Shown here piece by piece: positions 39,542 through 52,438 of a stretch of DNA of 64,000 nt. Source of the stretch: Heliocidaris erythrogramma (lineage: Eukaryota; Echinodermata; Echinoidea; Camarodonta; Echinometridae); the NCBI GenBank assembly GCA_025617745.1, contig CM046856.1:33288208-33352207 (forward strand), in the 5' to 3' direction. A program made the translations under genes and the position numbers. How positions within the stretch are numbered: position 1 is the stretch's first letter; the number at the start of each line of letters is the position of its first letter. The notes under the pieces were generated by a model. It searched no databases. It saw nothing but the letters and a program-made list of their open reading frames with translations, and was not told where the DNA came from.

Positions 39542-39580
39542 GACAAGTGACGTGGGTAGTTGCGATCTCGGTTTATATTA
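39538..39580 (-). promoter_or_regulatory. Candidate osr core promoter (TATA-like and initiator-like)
   Basis: On the minus strand TAATATAAACC, containing TATAAA at 39577-39572, precedes TCATTC, an initiator-like hexamer with its A at 39541. The spacing of about 36 nt is slightly long for a TATA box. The pair lies some 0.9 kb upstream of the osr ATG in a relatively GC-rich stretch. Both motifs are short and this is only the best-looking option in the region. Confidence 0.22.
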
Positions 39581-40900
39581 AATCTAGAAAAGCTGACCAT
39601 ACGAGGATGGGCTATCCCGAGACTCTGACTCTGAGTCATGAATAAATCAGGTCGAGGGGACAAAATATGCATAAAGCCCGATTGCCAATCAGGAGTCGTT
39701 ATCTTTGCTTGGTCAATCTCCTAATTATGACATTATCACCCCAATGACTTTGATGGGTCCGTGGCATCTAGTCCAATATCCAGAGAGCCTTCGCAGATTG
39801 GCGTTCGTCCGATGACATGATATCTCCGCCCCCTTTTGACAAGAAAGCAGTATTTCCCTTTTGTCTTGAAGCAATATGGTTTGACTGTTTGTCCATCTCA
39901 TTAAGATCACAATCTGGATTGTACACAGCTATTTTGTAAACAACACCTATGGTCCTCCTTTTGCTCTAAAACAAACAAGGTGGATCTTCTTTTTTATACC
40001 TGATGAATCCAAAGTGAGCATTTCCAGCCCAGAGGTGCAAAAAAAAAAGTCATAAAAGTATCCCTCTTGGTAGGATCATCCGGAGAGTATTTCCAAAGTA
40101 GGAAACAGGAAGTTAAAATAACTTTCCAATCATTTTGGTGAGCCTAGACATTGGGGATGTGTTGTATCTCTGTGGCCATTGGCTGGAAAGAGATAGAGGC
40201 TTGTGTGTGGAGTGTGTATGCATGTGTGTGCACCCAGCATGGACTCATGAATATTCATAGCATGATTGACATCCTTTCTGCACCAATCAGAGTGCAGGCT
40301 GCAAGTCCAGTGACAAGTGCATGGAAGTTGAGCTTCTTGGTTCATACTGTCTTTAATTCTCTCTGTGTCTCCCTGTCTCTGAGTGTCTCTCTCGCTCTCT
40401 TTTTGTGGTACCAGTTCCAGTAGTAAAGTTCTTTGATACAGTTATACTTCAATCTTCTCTCGCCCTCTCTCACTCTTCACATACTATGCACCTATACAGC
40501 CATGAGCCATTGTCTAATGAGTGCAATGTAATGTCAAAATAGATTCAAATCACTTTAAATGTAATAAATAAATAATCTGTCACTTACTTGAGACTCATTC
40601 CAGAAAACTGCTGCTTTGATTGGTCTCATATACTACCTTGGGAAATTCTCTCACAATTTTCATATTCTATTTTCTATGTAAAACAATTTGAATTGATAAC
40701 TTAGTTCAAGAGAAAAAGTCCAGAAACAAATTCACAATAAATCCCAAAACAGACAATTTATGATTTGCATTTCTCATATTCATACTTCGGGTGCAAAATA
40801 TGTTACTGTTATATAAAATACTTATTGAATAATAAACTTTTCCACAAAGAGTTCCAACAATTTTAGTCCATAGATGAATATATATCTACTAGCAGAAGCA

Positions 40901-40920
40901 GCCCGTGGACATCCACGGGC
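40901..40920. repeat. Short perfect palindrome
   Basis: GCCCGTGGA and its reverse complement are separated by CA. It is GC-rich in an AT-rich setting and is followed by GCTAGC. It may be a fragment of a mobile element; no ends are seen. Confidence 0.4.
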
Positions 40921-41592
40921 GCTAGCTGTGTTTATGATTAATCACCGTACCGTTAATTTGTCACAATAATCAAGTGAATAAATAAAAAAGGCCGGATAAA
41001 GTTATTTTTTACCAAAAAGTATTTACAACATGTGCATTGGTGGATCAGGGTGGGGGTACTTCCGGTCCGTGCCCTCCCAACCCCCCTTTTTGGAAGGAAA
41101 GTATGCATTTTGACCATGTACGATCCGCCCTTTTGTCGATTGTGCCCCCCCCCCCCCCTTTTTAGAATGAAAACCTTTTTTGCTTGTCAAAGAATTATGC
41201 AGGGACCCCCATAACCACCACTCCTGAGCGAATTTTGGAGGTCTGACGTAAAGAAAAATTGTCGCCACAAATTGTTTCTGTTGTTGGTTTTTTGTTAGTT
41301 TTTGTTTGTTTTTGTTTGTTTGTTGTTGTTGTTGTTTTTTTTTGGGGGGGCTCCTTCTTTACACCGTTGCAACCGATATTCCTAAGTGACGTGATCTCCT
41401 ACACATCCCCTCCCCCGAATGATGTCTACATATCAGTTTAGTCTGTCATATCTAAGGGAATGAATTGAGGCGATATACCATAACATCTTTCCAAAGGTAT
41501 GAAGGCCATTCCCCATTCATGTCTGTTGGTGGTTGTCGCATAACTTATGCGACAAACACCCAAATGTGCGGTTAGGTAAACCCTAAACACTA

Positions 41593-41615
41593 CCCTAACC
41601 CTAACCCTAACCCTA
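41593..41615. repeat. Interstitial telomere-like CCCTAA repeats
   Basis: There are almost four perfect tandem CCCTAA units (the complement of TTAGGG), with degenerate CCCTAAAC copies just before. TTAGGG is the telomere unit of most animals, including echinoderms. The array is too short to be a telomere. Confidence 0.7.
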
Positions 41616-41741
41616 CACTCCAAAGCCTACCCCTTCCGCGGATCTCTTTATCATCTCTGAATTTGATATCCTTTTTCTTGATTTTTGCTTTTTTGGATAC
41701 CATAAACGCGTCACCCGGGTTATGTGCTTCAGCGAGACATG

Positions 41742-41762
41742 CCCCCCCCCCCCCCCCCCCCC
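41742..41762. repeat. C homopolymer of 21
   Basis: An uninterrupted run of C, one of several in 41140-41760. Run length is unreliable in sequencing and often polymorphic. Confidence 0.8.
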
Positions 41763-42654
41763 GGCCCCAGCGACTACAGTGAACTCATATACACACAAAA
41801 CTGTGTATGTGAAGCCACAAAATAATGATGTACCTCTATATGCGTGAAACGTAGTACACGCAGTAGGCTACGCTGTGCGAATGAATTACACGCACGTGTT
41901 TTAGCGCCGTGTACATTGAAGCCATACATGCGACTATGGACTTTGAGTCTATGCTTGGAGTATACACGCTGTTCTAATTTGGCATACCTCCCCTTCACAG
42001 TTAAAGGGTATGGGTTGGCTGGGCATGAAGCTATAACCCGCTTCATGGGTTGGCAGAATGATTAGGCCTACTCCCTGCGGAAATTCAATGTTTCAAAAAT
42101 GAATTTATGAAATATGGACGGCACGTCAGCCCTTAAGGAAGTGCCTCCCACCACTCTAAGAACCATTCCCCACCCGTGGGTACCAAAAGGCGGGGACCGA
42201 AAGGGCCAGGGGAGGAGCCTATTTGAACCAAAAAAGGAGCCCCAAATCCTTAGTGTATTATATTAACAGATACAGCTTTTTCTTTATTTCTATGGTTTTT
42301 AGGTCCTAAGGTTCAAATTCTGTGCAAGAATCCTCCAAATTTAGGACAAGAGTTATTCTTCAATTTATAATAAATTTTCATATTTCCCATTTCAACAGCT
42401 TTCCATATTTTCTTATTATTTCATTACTTTTCTCTTTATACAATTTCTTAAAATGTCTTCTCATTACTTTGCAAAAATCACTTAATTTTCATTATTGTAT
42501 TTCTTTCCAAGTAAATCATTGTACATGCAGCTCACATTTTTCATGCATTGTCCCTTATCTATCTGTATTTACCCTACAATCTTTCAGCAGCTTTTTTATT
42601 TTGCATTTTCTTACTCATTTGGTATTTCACCCTTCCTCCTTCCATCTCTCCTTC

Positions 42655-43200
42655 TCTTTCTTTCTTTCTTTCTTTCTTTTTCTCTTGCTCTCTCTCTCTC
42701 CCCTCTCGCTCTCTGTTTCGCATTTGTTTCTATCCCTCTAAATCCTTTCTCCCTCATGTCTTTTTCTCTCACCTTATCCCATCCCTTTCTCCATTTTTTT
42801 CTCTCCTCTCTCTTTCACCCTTTCTTCCTTCTTGCTTCTCTTTCCTCTCTCTCTATCCTTCTAATTCAATCTTATCAGCTCAACAGAAGCAAGAGCTGTA
42901 CACTCACACCAAAAGGGGGAGGGTTAGTAGGCCAATAAAAGCAGAAAATAAAATAACACACTGCCTAGCTTTCTCCCTAATGTCTTTTTCTCTCAGAGCG
43001 CCTTATCCCATCCCTTTCTCCATTTTTTTCTCTCCTCTCTCTTTCACCCTTTCTTCCTCCTTGCTTCTCTTTCCTCTCTCTCTATCCTTCTAATTCAATC
43101 TTATCAGCTCAACAGAAGCAAGAGCTGTACACTCACACCAAAAAGGGGGAGGGTTAGTAGGCCAATAAAAGCAGAAAAAAAAATAACACACCGCCTAGCT
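42655..43200. repeat. TC-rich tract and 224-bp tandem duplication
   Basis: A CTTT/TC simple-sequence run at 42655-42715 leads into two tandem units, 42747-42970 and 42971-43200. Each runs from TTCTCCCT through CATCCCTTTCTCCA to AACACACYGCCTAGCT. The differences are few (for example, extra GAGCG in unit 2). No gene is present; the Ser/Leu/Phe-rich frames are compositional. Confidence 0.85.
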
Positions 43201-43772
43201 AACATGCTAAATGCACACAAAAAGAAAACCTGGTCCCGAAGCAGTGACGAATCAGGCTCTAATACAGAGTAAATGTTTGCCCGCGCGCTGGGTCGTGCAG
43301 CCCATCCATTCATCACAATTAGCAGCAAAACAGCGAGAGAAAACAATCGTGGCCTGAACTTCCGATATTTTGTATCCATTCTATTGTGAGGGTTAGACTT
43401 GTTTGCAGATGAGGGATCCAAGCCGAGACCCTTATCGGTCTTCCTTGAAGCTTGGCCTAACTCAAAGGAAACAAGCAAAATAGTCTCTTATGAAAAGTGC
43501 CTTTAGGAATCAATTTTTGAAGGGAAACAGCAAAAATGCAGTTTTGTGATTAATTAATTCTCCTGAAACTTCAAAAATATTCCGCAATTTGAGACTATAT
43601 GAAGACCAATATAAAACAAGGGATAAGGCAACCTTTAATGTCATAAAGTACAAAGAAAAAAATAACATATATCAGGATTTCAGTAAAAAAGTGTTATCCA
43701 TGTTTCCATGAAAAACCAAAAATGTTCTGATATATTTTTCTTACTCTCAAGCAGCATAGAAATACATGTCAA

Positions 43773-43950
43773 ATGGGGTGTTGCAAGAAAGTTGCAATCG
43801 ATTGCAAATTGTAAAGCAAATTAGAACAACCATTCTGAATGGTTCAGGGTCTGCCCATTCAAGAAGATGCGCTTGCAACAATGATTTTGATTGGTTAGTA
43901 CCGATCAGTTGCAACTTGCAATCAATCGCAACTTTCTTGCAACACCCCAT
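43773..43950. mobile_element. 178-bp hairpin-type MITE
   Basis: The ends are inverted: ATGGGGTGTTGCAAGAAAGT on the left and the reverse complement of the same phrase on the right, with about 40 bp of near-perfect arm. The family is unknown and the target duplication is unclear. Confidence 0.7.
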
Positions 43951-44506
43951 AAATGTTTCAAATTCGAAATGATTTGGTTGGGAAACATCACACTTGAGAG
44001 ACACAACATTTAAAAAAAAATCCTTTCTGAATCCCATAGGTGTGCAAACCCAAACGCACTCTCATCACCTCATACCATTCGCATCGCAATAGTCTGATAT
44101 CCAGTGGTTAGTAATGCAATAGGGAAAACATGATATTTATAGATGACTATGTCAGTGTTACTAATACATTATCATTAACTGAGTATGAACTATGGCATCA
44201 TTGATCCAAAATTTGATATGTCTGGTATGTGGGGAAAGACAAGAAATAAAAAGAATTCAGGAGAAAATGATGAAAAGGTGTCATCATTACGATGAAATAG
44301 ATATCTTTGTGGGTATCAGAGGTTTGCACCTATCATTTGCTACATGTCCACCTCTCTGATGTTCTCTCCCTTTTTTATCTTCTATATTTTTTGGTCTTGC
44401 TGTTTTTCAGTTATGTTTCACACCTCTCTCTTACTCTCTCTCTCTCCCTCCACCCCACTCTCCCTCATCCTCATTCTTTATTTCTCTCTCTCTCTTTCTC
44501 TAAACG

Positions 44507-44610
44507 GTGTTGAAGAGAGACATATTGTTCGATTTCGGCTTTCTGTTCATTCTTGCGGTATACTCCGATGAGTGCGAGACGAAAAACGTCAGTATGTCTC
44601 TCTTCAACGC
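44507..44610. mobile_element. 104-bp deleted copy of MITE family A
   Basis: Both ends match the family A inverted repeats (GTGTTGAAGAGAGACATA on the left; the right end is the reverse complement of GCGTTGAAGAGAGACATAC). The interior retains CATTCTTGCGGTATACTCCG, shared with the copy near 54000. Most of the centre is missing relative to the 250-bp copy. No flanking duplication is evident. Confidence 0.6.
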
Positions 44611-44841
44611 TGTTTTCCGATTCTGTAGTACTAAATATCTTTTCTCTCTTTCTCTCTTCCCATTTTACATAATATTTCTGATGCTTTCCATATTATATTT
44701 TTGAAATTCACTCTCCCTCCACACACAAGCCCACAATTAACATCACTATGAAAGCAAAGTTATTTTTTTTTTTTTACAAATGTCCCTCTGTCATATTTTC
44801 TCTCAAAAAAAAGTGCAGAGGATTAACCCATATTCTGTCAA

Positions 44842-44873
44842 GAGTTAATGCCCTTCTGACTCTCGCCTGAAGA
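44842..44873. mobile_element. Half copy of MITE family B
   Basis: A single arm, GAGTTAATGCCCTTCTGACT continuing to AAGA, is followed by TA. The other arm is absent, so this is a broken remnant. Confidence 0.5.
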
Positions 44874-46284
44874 TATAATATGCGTTTAGGGAGTGATTAG
44901 GACTACTGGCCTTATTCACATTAGTCATATCAAGGTCAAATTATCACATCATCTAAAAGTATATTTGTCCAGATAATAAAATCAACCATATTTTGTCATG
45001 CATTTACATATGATTTGGTTTTTGGCCTGTACTGGTCTTTGGATATCTCTGGGGATAGTGACAGAATATGCTAGAATAAAGAAAAGGAAAAAAAAAACCA
45101 TCAACAAACATACAAATGGGAAGCCATAAGGTGCCTCCACAATTCTTGCTACCTCAAATATGCAATTTTCGACGTAGAGGGCAATATTATGCATGGAAAT
45201 GGTCCGCATCTTCGTCAACTTCACTTCCGGTCCGTATTGAAATACTACGGCTTATGAATAAAATGAGTGCTAAAATGCTTAATTTTTGGATCGCATGACA
45301 TAAACCACTCAAATTTTGAAAATGCAACCAATTGTCTCAATAAATCATGGTATCTTATCAAACATGTCGGTTAATTTATACTCAAACTGGAGGATTTTTG
45401 TAATGCCTGTGTACATTTTCAATGCAAAAAGACAAACACTTGTCGACCCAATCGGGATATTGTCAGCACTGCGCATGCGTGGTTTGCATGACAAACGCCA
45501 TCTGTTGGCGAAATTGCGTATTTGGGGTAGCGATTTTTGCCCTGTTCAATTTGTTGACTAAAGTATTATAAATGTAAGAAATAATGATTATTTAAAGACA
45601 TGCTTCTCATAGATTCTTTCAAAGGTGCACGGGGAGCAAAATACAGAAAGAATGAAGATATGATAGACAAAAATAACATATACAATAAATATTTCGATCA
45701 AATTATGGAAGAGGGTGATATCAAACCAGTATCCTCTATGTTTTTAAAGTTATAATTCAAGAAATATCTGCTGGAATAAAAGGATTAAACAGTAAAAGTG
45801 AAACAGTAAAAAGGAAAGACATGCTGAGACCAGTACACAGATACATGGAATATAAACACCACATAAAGAAGCTGAAAAATAGGAAAAGAAAAAAAAACTC
45901 CAGCAGCTTAGACAGGTAATCGAATACGTGGATAACAACCAAATAAAAGTAACTAGAAAATAAAAAGAAGAATAAATATCAAACACAACTGCGGGGAAGA
46001 GGGGAATGGAGAAAATAAGAACAATACAATGTCATTTTTGATCAATTTATAGCCTGCTTCTGGGTGTAAAGCATACTATGCTTGCTGGTAGTAGTTGTAA
46101 TGTTCCTGGTAATGTTCTAACCTTTTGTAACCTATCATCAATAAAAGGGATGCAACTCCACATACCAAGCCCTCTAGGGTTAAGGAGGTATCAAAATAAC
46201 TATCTGCCATGGACCCTTTCACAGTTGAAATTTTTATTAAATAAGGGTGCATCATTTCTTGACTTTTGAAAGAAATGTTCATGT

Positions 46285-46596
46285 GAACCGCGAGGTCCGG
46301 AGTTCGAATTCCACTGCAGCACTAGCGTCCTTTGGCAAGACATTAATCTACATTTGCCACTCTCCACCCAGGTGTTAAATGGGTACCCAGTAGGATGCGA
46401 AAGTTAATGTCGTTTGCTTAGCAATGTGAGCGCCGCGGCCCATTGCTGGAATACTCCCCAGGGAGTGGAGAATGTGCATACATTGTGTGCGGGCAAGCCA
46501 GAATCCGATGACCGGGGTAATAATATATCTGTAAAGCGCTTAGAGACATCGCCGATGTATTAGGCGCTATATAAAAGCGGAATATTATTATTATTA
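46285..46596 (+). mobile_element. tRNA-related SINE, 5'-truncated, with TTA tail
   Basis: It starts near a B-box-like GAGTTCGAATTCC (46310), lacks a clear A box, passes through CTCTCCACCCAGGTGTTAAA (shared with 34010-34195) and ends with AAGCGCTTAGAGAC, GGCGCTATATAAAAGCGG and then a TTA microsatellite. The microsatellite tail marks the 3' end. Such tails match the 3' ends of the LINEs that mobilise this kind of SINE. Confidence 0.75.
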
Positions 46597-46599
46597 TGT

Positions 46600-49500
46600 T
46601 GAGCTCTCATTTTTTTAACTTTCTTTTGTTCGAATACATTCATTTTATATTACATACCCCTGAAGAAAGATAATAGAGAGTGAATTAACAAACAACATAA
46701 AAACAAGAACAAATGAGAGAAAAAGAGAGTGAGAGACTGATAATAAAAGTAAGAAACTAGAAAAACACTTCTAAAAATCAAAATCAAATTTGCAAGATAA
46801 CATTTAAGAATACCAAATAAGTAATAACATGTCATATCTTACAAACTTTCTACACTACTTTCTCTTCATATTTGCCTCTTCCAAATCCTTTTTCTTCATA
46901 TTGTGATTCCATCGTGGTACAGCTTCCGTATTTCATATTCAGCTGTAAGCCTGTAGGTGATTTCACTCTATAATCTGGAATAGGATTGCATTCATTCCCA
47001 ATATCATAGAAGATACTGTACTTCAACCCTTCGCTCTCCGTCAAAAATATCGTCTGGAGAATTCAGCCTACTCTGAACACCAGAGTCAGGGGGGCATCCT
47101 ACCAACAAAGGGGTATTAGAGTTACACCCCTCCCGGTATTCATCTGGGCTAATTGGTACTTGGGCACCTATGCAAAATGACATTCTATTCCCTCAGATGC
47201 TCTCTAAATTTATCTTGGACTACCTATCTGTCAAATAATTTGCCTCCTCTAATTCATTCCTCTCCAAAGGTGATTTATACATCTCTCTCTCTCTCTCTCT
47301 CTCTCTTTGGTTTTCTCGGGATGATTTAGATTAATAGTGTGATCAAAAGCTGACATGAGCTGACTTAAGTATTATCCTTCTTGTGTACATGTAACTATTA
47401 TACACAGAGTCATCTTGAATGGATTTCTGTATCTTTATCATTGTTTAGATTCAGCTTTTGGTGCATATACATGTATGCACAATCTGTACTTCTTGAATAA
47501 AGACTAGTTACCCTCAGTCTTAATAATACTGAAAACTGAATGATTAGCACTATTGAAACTACACCAACAAAGACAGCATATACCATATAAATATAAATTC
47601 CACAACCTGGGTAAGATTTGATATATACATTATACATATATAGCACTGAAATAGTTAAGATTCATTATAATCCAAAGCACAAGCACACAATTTATACCAT
47701 ATTTTACTCCTTTCTTTCACTGGATCTTCACATTACAGGCTGACTCATCTTCACAAATCAGCTCTCATCTCAAGGGTACAGAGTGGGAAAGTTAAAAGAA
47801 ATGCCTTGCTCCAGGGTTGAAGAAATTCTAAATCTAACTTTTTAGTGTGACCACAATCTAGCCTTTCATTCACTTAACCATGTCAAACAATATGACAAGA
47901 TGAAAGCTAACAGTATATAAAGGGTAACTGGTAGCATCCAGATTTATTTGTATAGATTTATTGGTTCTTGGGGCAATAAAATAGACCGTTTCTAAATTAG
48001 ACCCTTCTCCAAACACCTCAAGTTTTACTCGTCCGTCGTCCAAGTAATTTTCAGACCGACTACCTTCGAAGCTAAGTGACAAAACTATGTAAGCCAGGTG
48101 CACTGTACTCCAAAATCACAGTTCCTGAAGTTTTGAGTAAATAACTCTCAACTACACTAAATCCTTGCATTTTACTGACATTTGCAACTCTCTCATGAGT
48201 ATTTTTGTCACTACTTTGTCATATTTGTTTTTGTTCAAACCATGCTGGATGTACTTAATCATGTTTACTTCTGTATATTCTATCAACATTTTCTTTTAAA
48301 GAAGCAATTCAAACAATACTCTGTTGAAGGTGAAATCGACTTTGTGAAAATTGTTCCATAACTCCAGGTTTCTTTGAAGACTACTGTACTTGGACAAGAA
48401 AACCTACTTTTCATATCCACTGGCAACAGTATTTAAAATGAGAGAGACTGAGTGAGTGTAAGAGAGAGAGAGAGAGAGGGGGGACACACACAGATGACAG
48501 AGAGACAAAGAGAGATAGAGGAAATAAGAGAGTGAGATGGAGAAAGAAAGAAAAGAGAGAGAGGGGCAGAAAAACGGAGAAGTGTAGAAGGGAGGGAGCA
48601 GTCTTTACAACATTTTTTTTTTAACCCATCATAATCAGTCAAACTCCATACACTTTAACGCCACACGGTCTTTAACTCTGTACAAATGTCACCCAAATCA
48701 CTTCTCTTCCATGCAGATGGTATCCAATTTCCAACATGAATACCAAACAAAACACTCCACCAATATTTGTGAACTTCTCCTAGTTCTCACAAATTCCTCT
48801 CCTATACCCCTCCCCTCCCACACTGCCTCGGTTCAAAGTCACTAAAAGTCGGTGATCAATCTCAAACAAAAAATCAACAATCTGCAAGGCTTCTACAACT
48901 GGAGCTTTTTTTCCGGCAAGATCAAAGGAAGTATTGACACAAATGTGGGCTGGATAAAAGAGTTAATGACGCTAATTTGAGAATTGATGGGTAAACTCAA
49001 ATCTTTCGGCAGCACCAATCTGAAAGCGCCAGAGGGTATTAATAGGGTGTTTGTGGGTTTATTTATAGGTTGGTAAGATGTAGAGCACAGATGAAGAAAA
49101 AGAAGTAGTTTTGAGGGTTTAGTTGTCTTAATTGTTTGTTTGGGCATCCAAGTTGCTCGGTATGTTGTTCAGGGTAAATTATCAACAAAGTTGGGTGAGA
49201 ATTCATCATTTAATAAAAAACAAATTAATAAAAAAAATTATTGAAAGAATTTGAAAATGAATCATTAATTACTGACCTCTGTATATTAAACATTAATTGT
49301 TATAAAGTGTCTTAAGATAATCTCAAAAATGAACAGTTTAATTGTTTTCTTTAGTAAATTGTAGATAAATTTTAATAGAATGGGTGACTCAATAACAATG
49401 TATCTTCTAAAATGTAACTATGCACAAACTCATCTTCATTTTAAAAACTGCAAACAAATATTTATACTATTAATCAAGCAATTTTAAATTGAAAACAATG

Positions 49501-50420
49501 TTTGAAAATGAAAGACAGGCCAGTTAAAGCTCATGTTCATTACAAGCAGCAGTATCAGTTAGCTATATTTTACCTTTCAAATGAATTTATACCAATGTTA
49601 AAATGATCACAAAAGCTTACCCATTTCAGCTTTCTGCTTTATATAGGAAATAGCATCTGATATGGCATCAAATACATCCTTGAAGGCAAACAGTTTTCGT
49701 CCTCAATACCTGAAATTTAGAGAATAATCCTTCTTCAAAAGTGCTGTACAATTCTTTCTCTAAAAAAAAGAAATTAAAACAAGGTTCTGCAAGCAAGACA
49801 AACAAGAAACTAGCTTGATGAAATGTCATCTGCAACAATTGTGAGGAAAGATGATCAGAACTTCAGCTAGTTACATAAGATTGGAACTTCTTCACCACCA
49901 AAGACACGCACAAACAAGTCATAAACAAGACAGTAGCAAAGTGAGAGATCAATCGGCTATTGCTCTTCTTTTAATTGCTTCACTTAGACCTGTGTGGTCC
50001 CGACACCAATTCGTCATCCAATTCACCGAAAATAACAGTTCCATTTTATACCTCTTGTGTCGTTATATTTCTCCTTGGTTTGTGTAACAAAAGTAGGAAG
50101 CAGGTCTTTCTGCATCAAATACTTTTGTAGGAGAGATAAAGTGGTCATAAAAATCACTGATTGATAAAATTTTTTGGAGGGCCGAGTTCGACCGGGTGTT
50201 CTGTTACAATCGAATAGAGCATAGGTGTGAAGTCGTTGGATAGAATCTAGTGAGCGTGTTTATGTGTGCAGCTGATTTGATGAATTGGATCTGTATATTA
50301 GTCATAGTGATCAATCAGAGATGAAGTGGATGTAAAAAGTACGTCAAGAGTGATACAAAAGTTCGCTGATCGACTGTTTACTACTTGGTGGAGCCTGCCC
50401 CATTAAACTCTCTATTTGTT
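46600..50420. other. Intergenic stretch without supported genes
   Basis: AT-rich sequence with a TC microsatellite at 47281-47307 and a GA-rich tract at 48445-48600. No frame of convincing length or composition and no complete mobile element was seen. Confidence 0.5.
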
Positions 50421-50423
50421 GCT

Positions 50424-50651
50424 TTCTAAGGTAAGCTCAAGAAAGAATATCAAAGCAATCACTTTCTAAATTCTTTTTTTATTTCAATAGACAGCACTTT
50501 TTATCAAACAAGTGTTATTTCAAATTATTAAATAAAGCTCCTTCTAAGGTAAGCCCAAGAAAAAAGAAGCACTCACTTTCTATTTTTTTTTTAAAATAGA
50601 CAGCACTTTTCATCAAAACAAGTTTTATTTCAAATTATTAAATAAAGCTCT
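50424..50651. repeat. Tandem duplication, period about 118 bp
   Basis: Two units (50424-50541 and 50542-50651) begin TTCTAAGGTAAGC, share AATAGACAGCACTTTT and end ATTATTAAATAAAGCTC. The second is about 8 bp shorter because of deletions. The role is unknown. Confidence 0.8.
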
Positions 50652-51781
50652 GAAACAGAAGGTTTACAAGCACATCTACTGTTACTCTGATATGAAAGTA
50701 CTCACCAGCTGATTTATAACACATAGGAAAACAACAATGCATAAGCCCAAAAGCTGTAGAACTGGCGACTATCATGACACGAAAGTCAATACATGGGTAC
50801 ACAAATATAACAACTATTCCAATACCAAAATCTTTTCCATCGCTTTTAAACTACTGAAATAAATTTCCGGTTTCAGATTCTCTGATCAGTTATTCACTGG
50901 ATTGTTTATATTCAGTGCCAGCTATCAGGTAAGTGACATAAACTGACTCATTTGATGGGTGAATAATTTTATGAGAGAACCTGATTCTGAACTAAAGATT
51001 ACTCACTTCATAGGGATTGAGTAAAACAGATTCTTAACAAATCACCTCTCACATTATTGTCCAATAAAATTTATAAAAGTGGATATTTAGAAAAAAGGAG
51101 GAAACTTTTATTCTCATGAATGTCTGATCAAATTATGTTAGAAATAACATAATCTATAACATAATCTACTACATTTCTTATCCAATCTTTTTTATTGAAA
51201 CTGGTAAATTCAGAAACAGTTTATTATTTTATCAAATGAGTGTTAAGCTGTGAGTCATGCATGTGGCATAGCTTATAAATCCTGAGTTAACAAAAAGATT
51301 TATTTCATTAAAGTTCCTTTTAAGTTCCATTCATAACTTTCAAGCATGCAAAGATGAAAATATCATATCACTCTTAATTTAATTTCCTCAGTAAGGAATA
51401 ATTTCCCCACCATATATACACCATACTTTGATTTTGAATCTTAATCATGATGAGTAATTTCAAATTAAAATTGATATTGGAAAAAAAATGACTAGAGGAC
51501 AATTTAATACCCCAATGAAATGCCCAAATTCACCAATCAAATTTGACAGAAAAGTGAATAAAGAAATAGAAAAAATACATCCTATCTCATACAAATAGCA
51601 GTTTGTTTACTTTTCATTACTTTCCTAAAAAAATCATTAAACCTGAACAATTCAAGCATATCTAATTATATATCGAAATAAATTAAACTTGGTCCCAAGC
51701 GGCACATGAAGTGCAAATATCTAATTTAACAGAACCACATTGACTGACATCTATTTTTTTTTGTATCAGGGGTGGAGTATA

Positions 51782-52438
51782 CAGTTGGAGCTAAAAGTTT
51801 ACATACACCTGGGCAATTCCACAGAAAATGTTCACTTGCCAAAAATCATGAAAATCTACTATATCTTCAGGATTATTTGTGCTACCATAACAAATTTGGT
51901 ATCAAACAAAAGAGCTTATCATGCTCTTTCATCTGACTGGTATGTCATTAGGACTGAAGTATATCTCAGTGTGATTTCCTTCTAAAAACCTAACATTTTG
52001 GCAAAATTTTATGTCAATCTTTTTTATGTCAAACATTTTATGTTTTTGACTCAATATTCCTCACCAAAAGCATTTCAGATATTTTTTTTTGGCTGTATAT
52101 TTTAGATGAATGGAACAAATATGGCTGATAAGAGGATGGTATAATGCTTGTGTTGAGGAATAATGAGCAAAAATATAAAATGTTTTTACCCAAGATTAAC
52201 ATCAAATTTGCCCAAATGTTAGTTATTGTTTTTTCAAAGAAAATCACACCTCATTGTACTTCTGTTCTAATGGCATGCCAGTCAATAGTAAGAGCGGGAT
52301 AAGCTCTTTTGTGTGATACCAAATTTGTCAAGGTAGCACAAATATTTCTGGAGATGTAGTAGATTTTATGACTTTTGTCAAGTGAACAATTTTTTTGTGG
52401 AATTGCCCCAGGTATACGTAAACTTTTGGCTCCAATTG
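51782..52438. mobile_element. 657-bp Tc1-like non-autonomous element with long inverted repeats
   Basis: TA flanks both ends (51780-51781 and 52439-52440). The terminus CAGTTGGAGCTAAAAGTTTA continuing to CATACACCTGGG is close to the known Tc1/mariner terminal consensus with its AAGTTTACATACAC core. The right end is its inverted copy with a few changes. Similarity between the arms continues inward for about 200 bp. There is no transposase frame; this is a long-arm relic dependent on an outside enzyme. Confidence 0.85.

Noticed and set aside
42322-43093. Overlapping frames of 139-181 codons in three phases
   Set aside because: All come from the TC-rich tract and its tandem copy. Three overlapping frames with the same composition show it is not coding.
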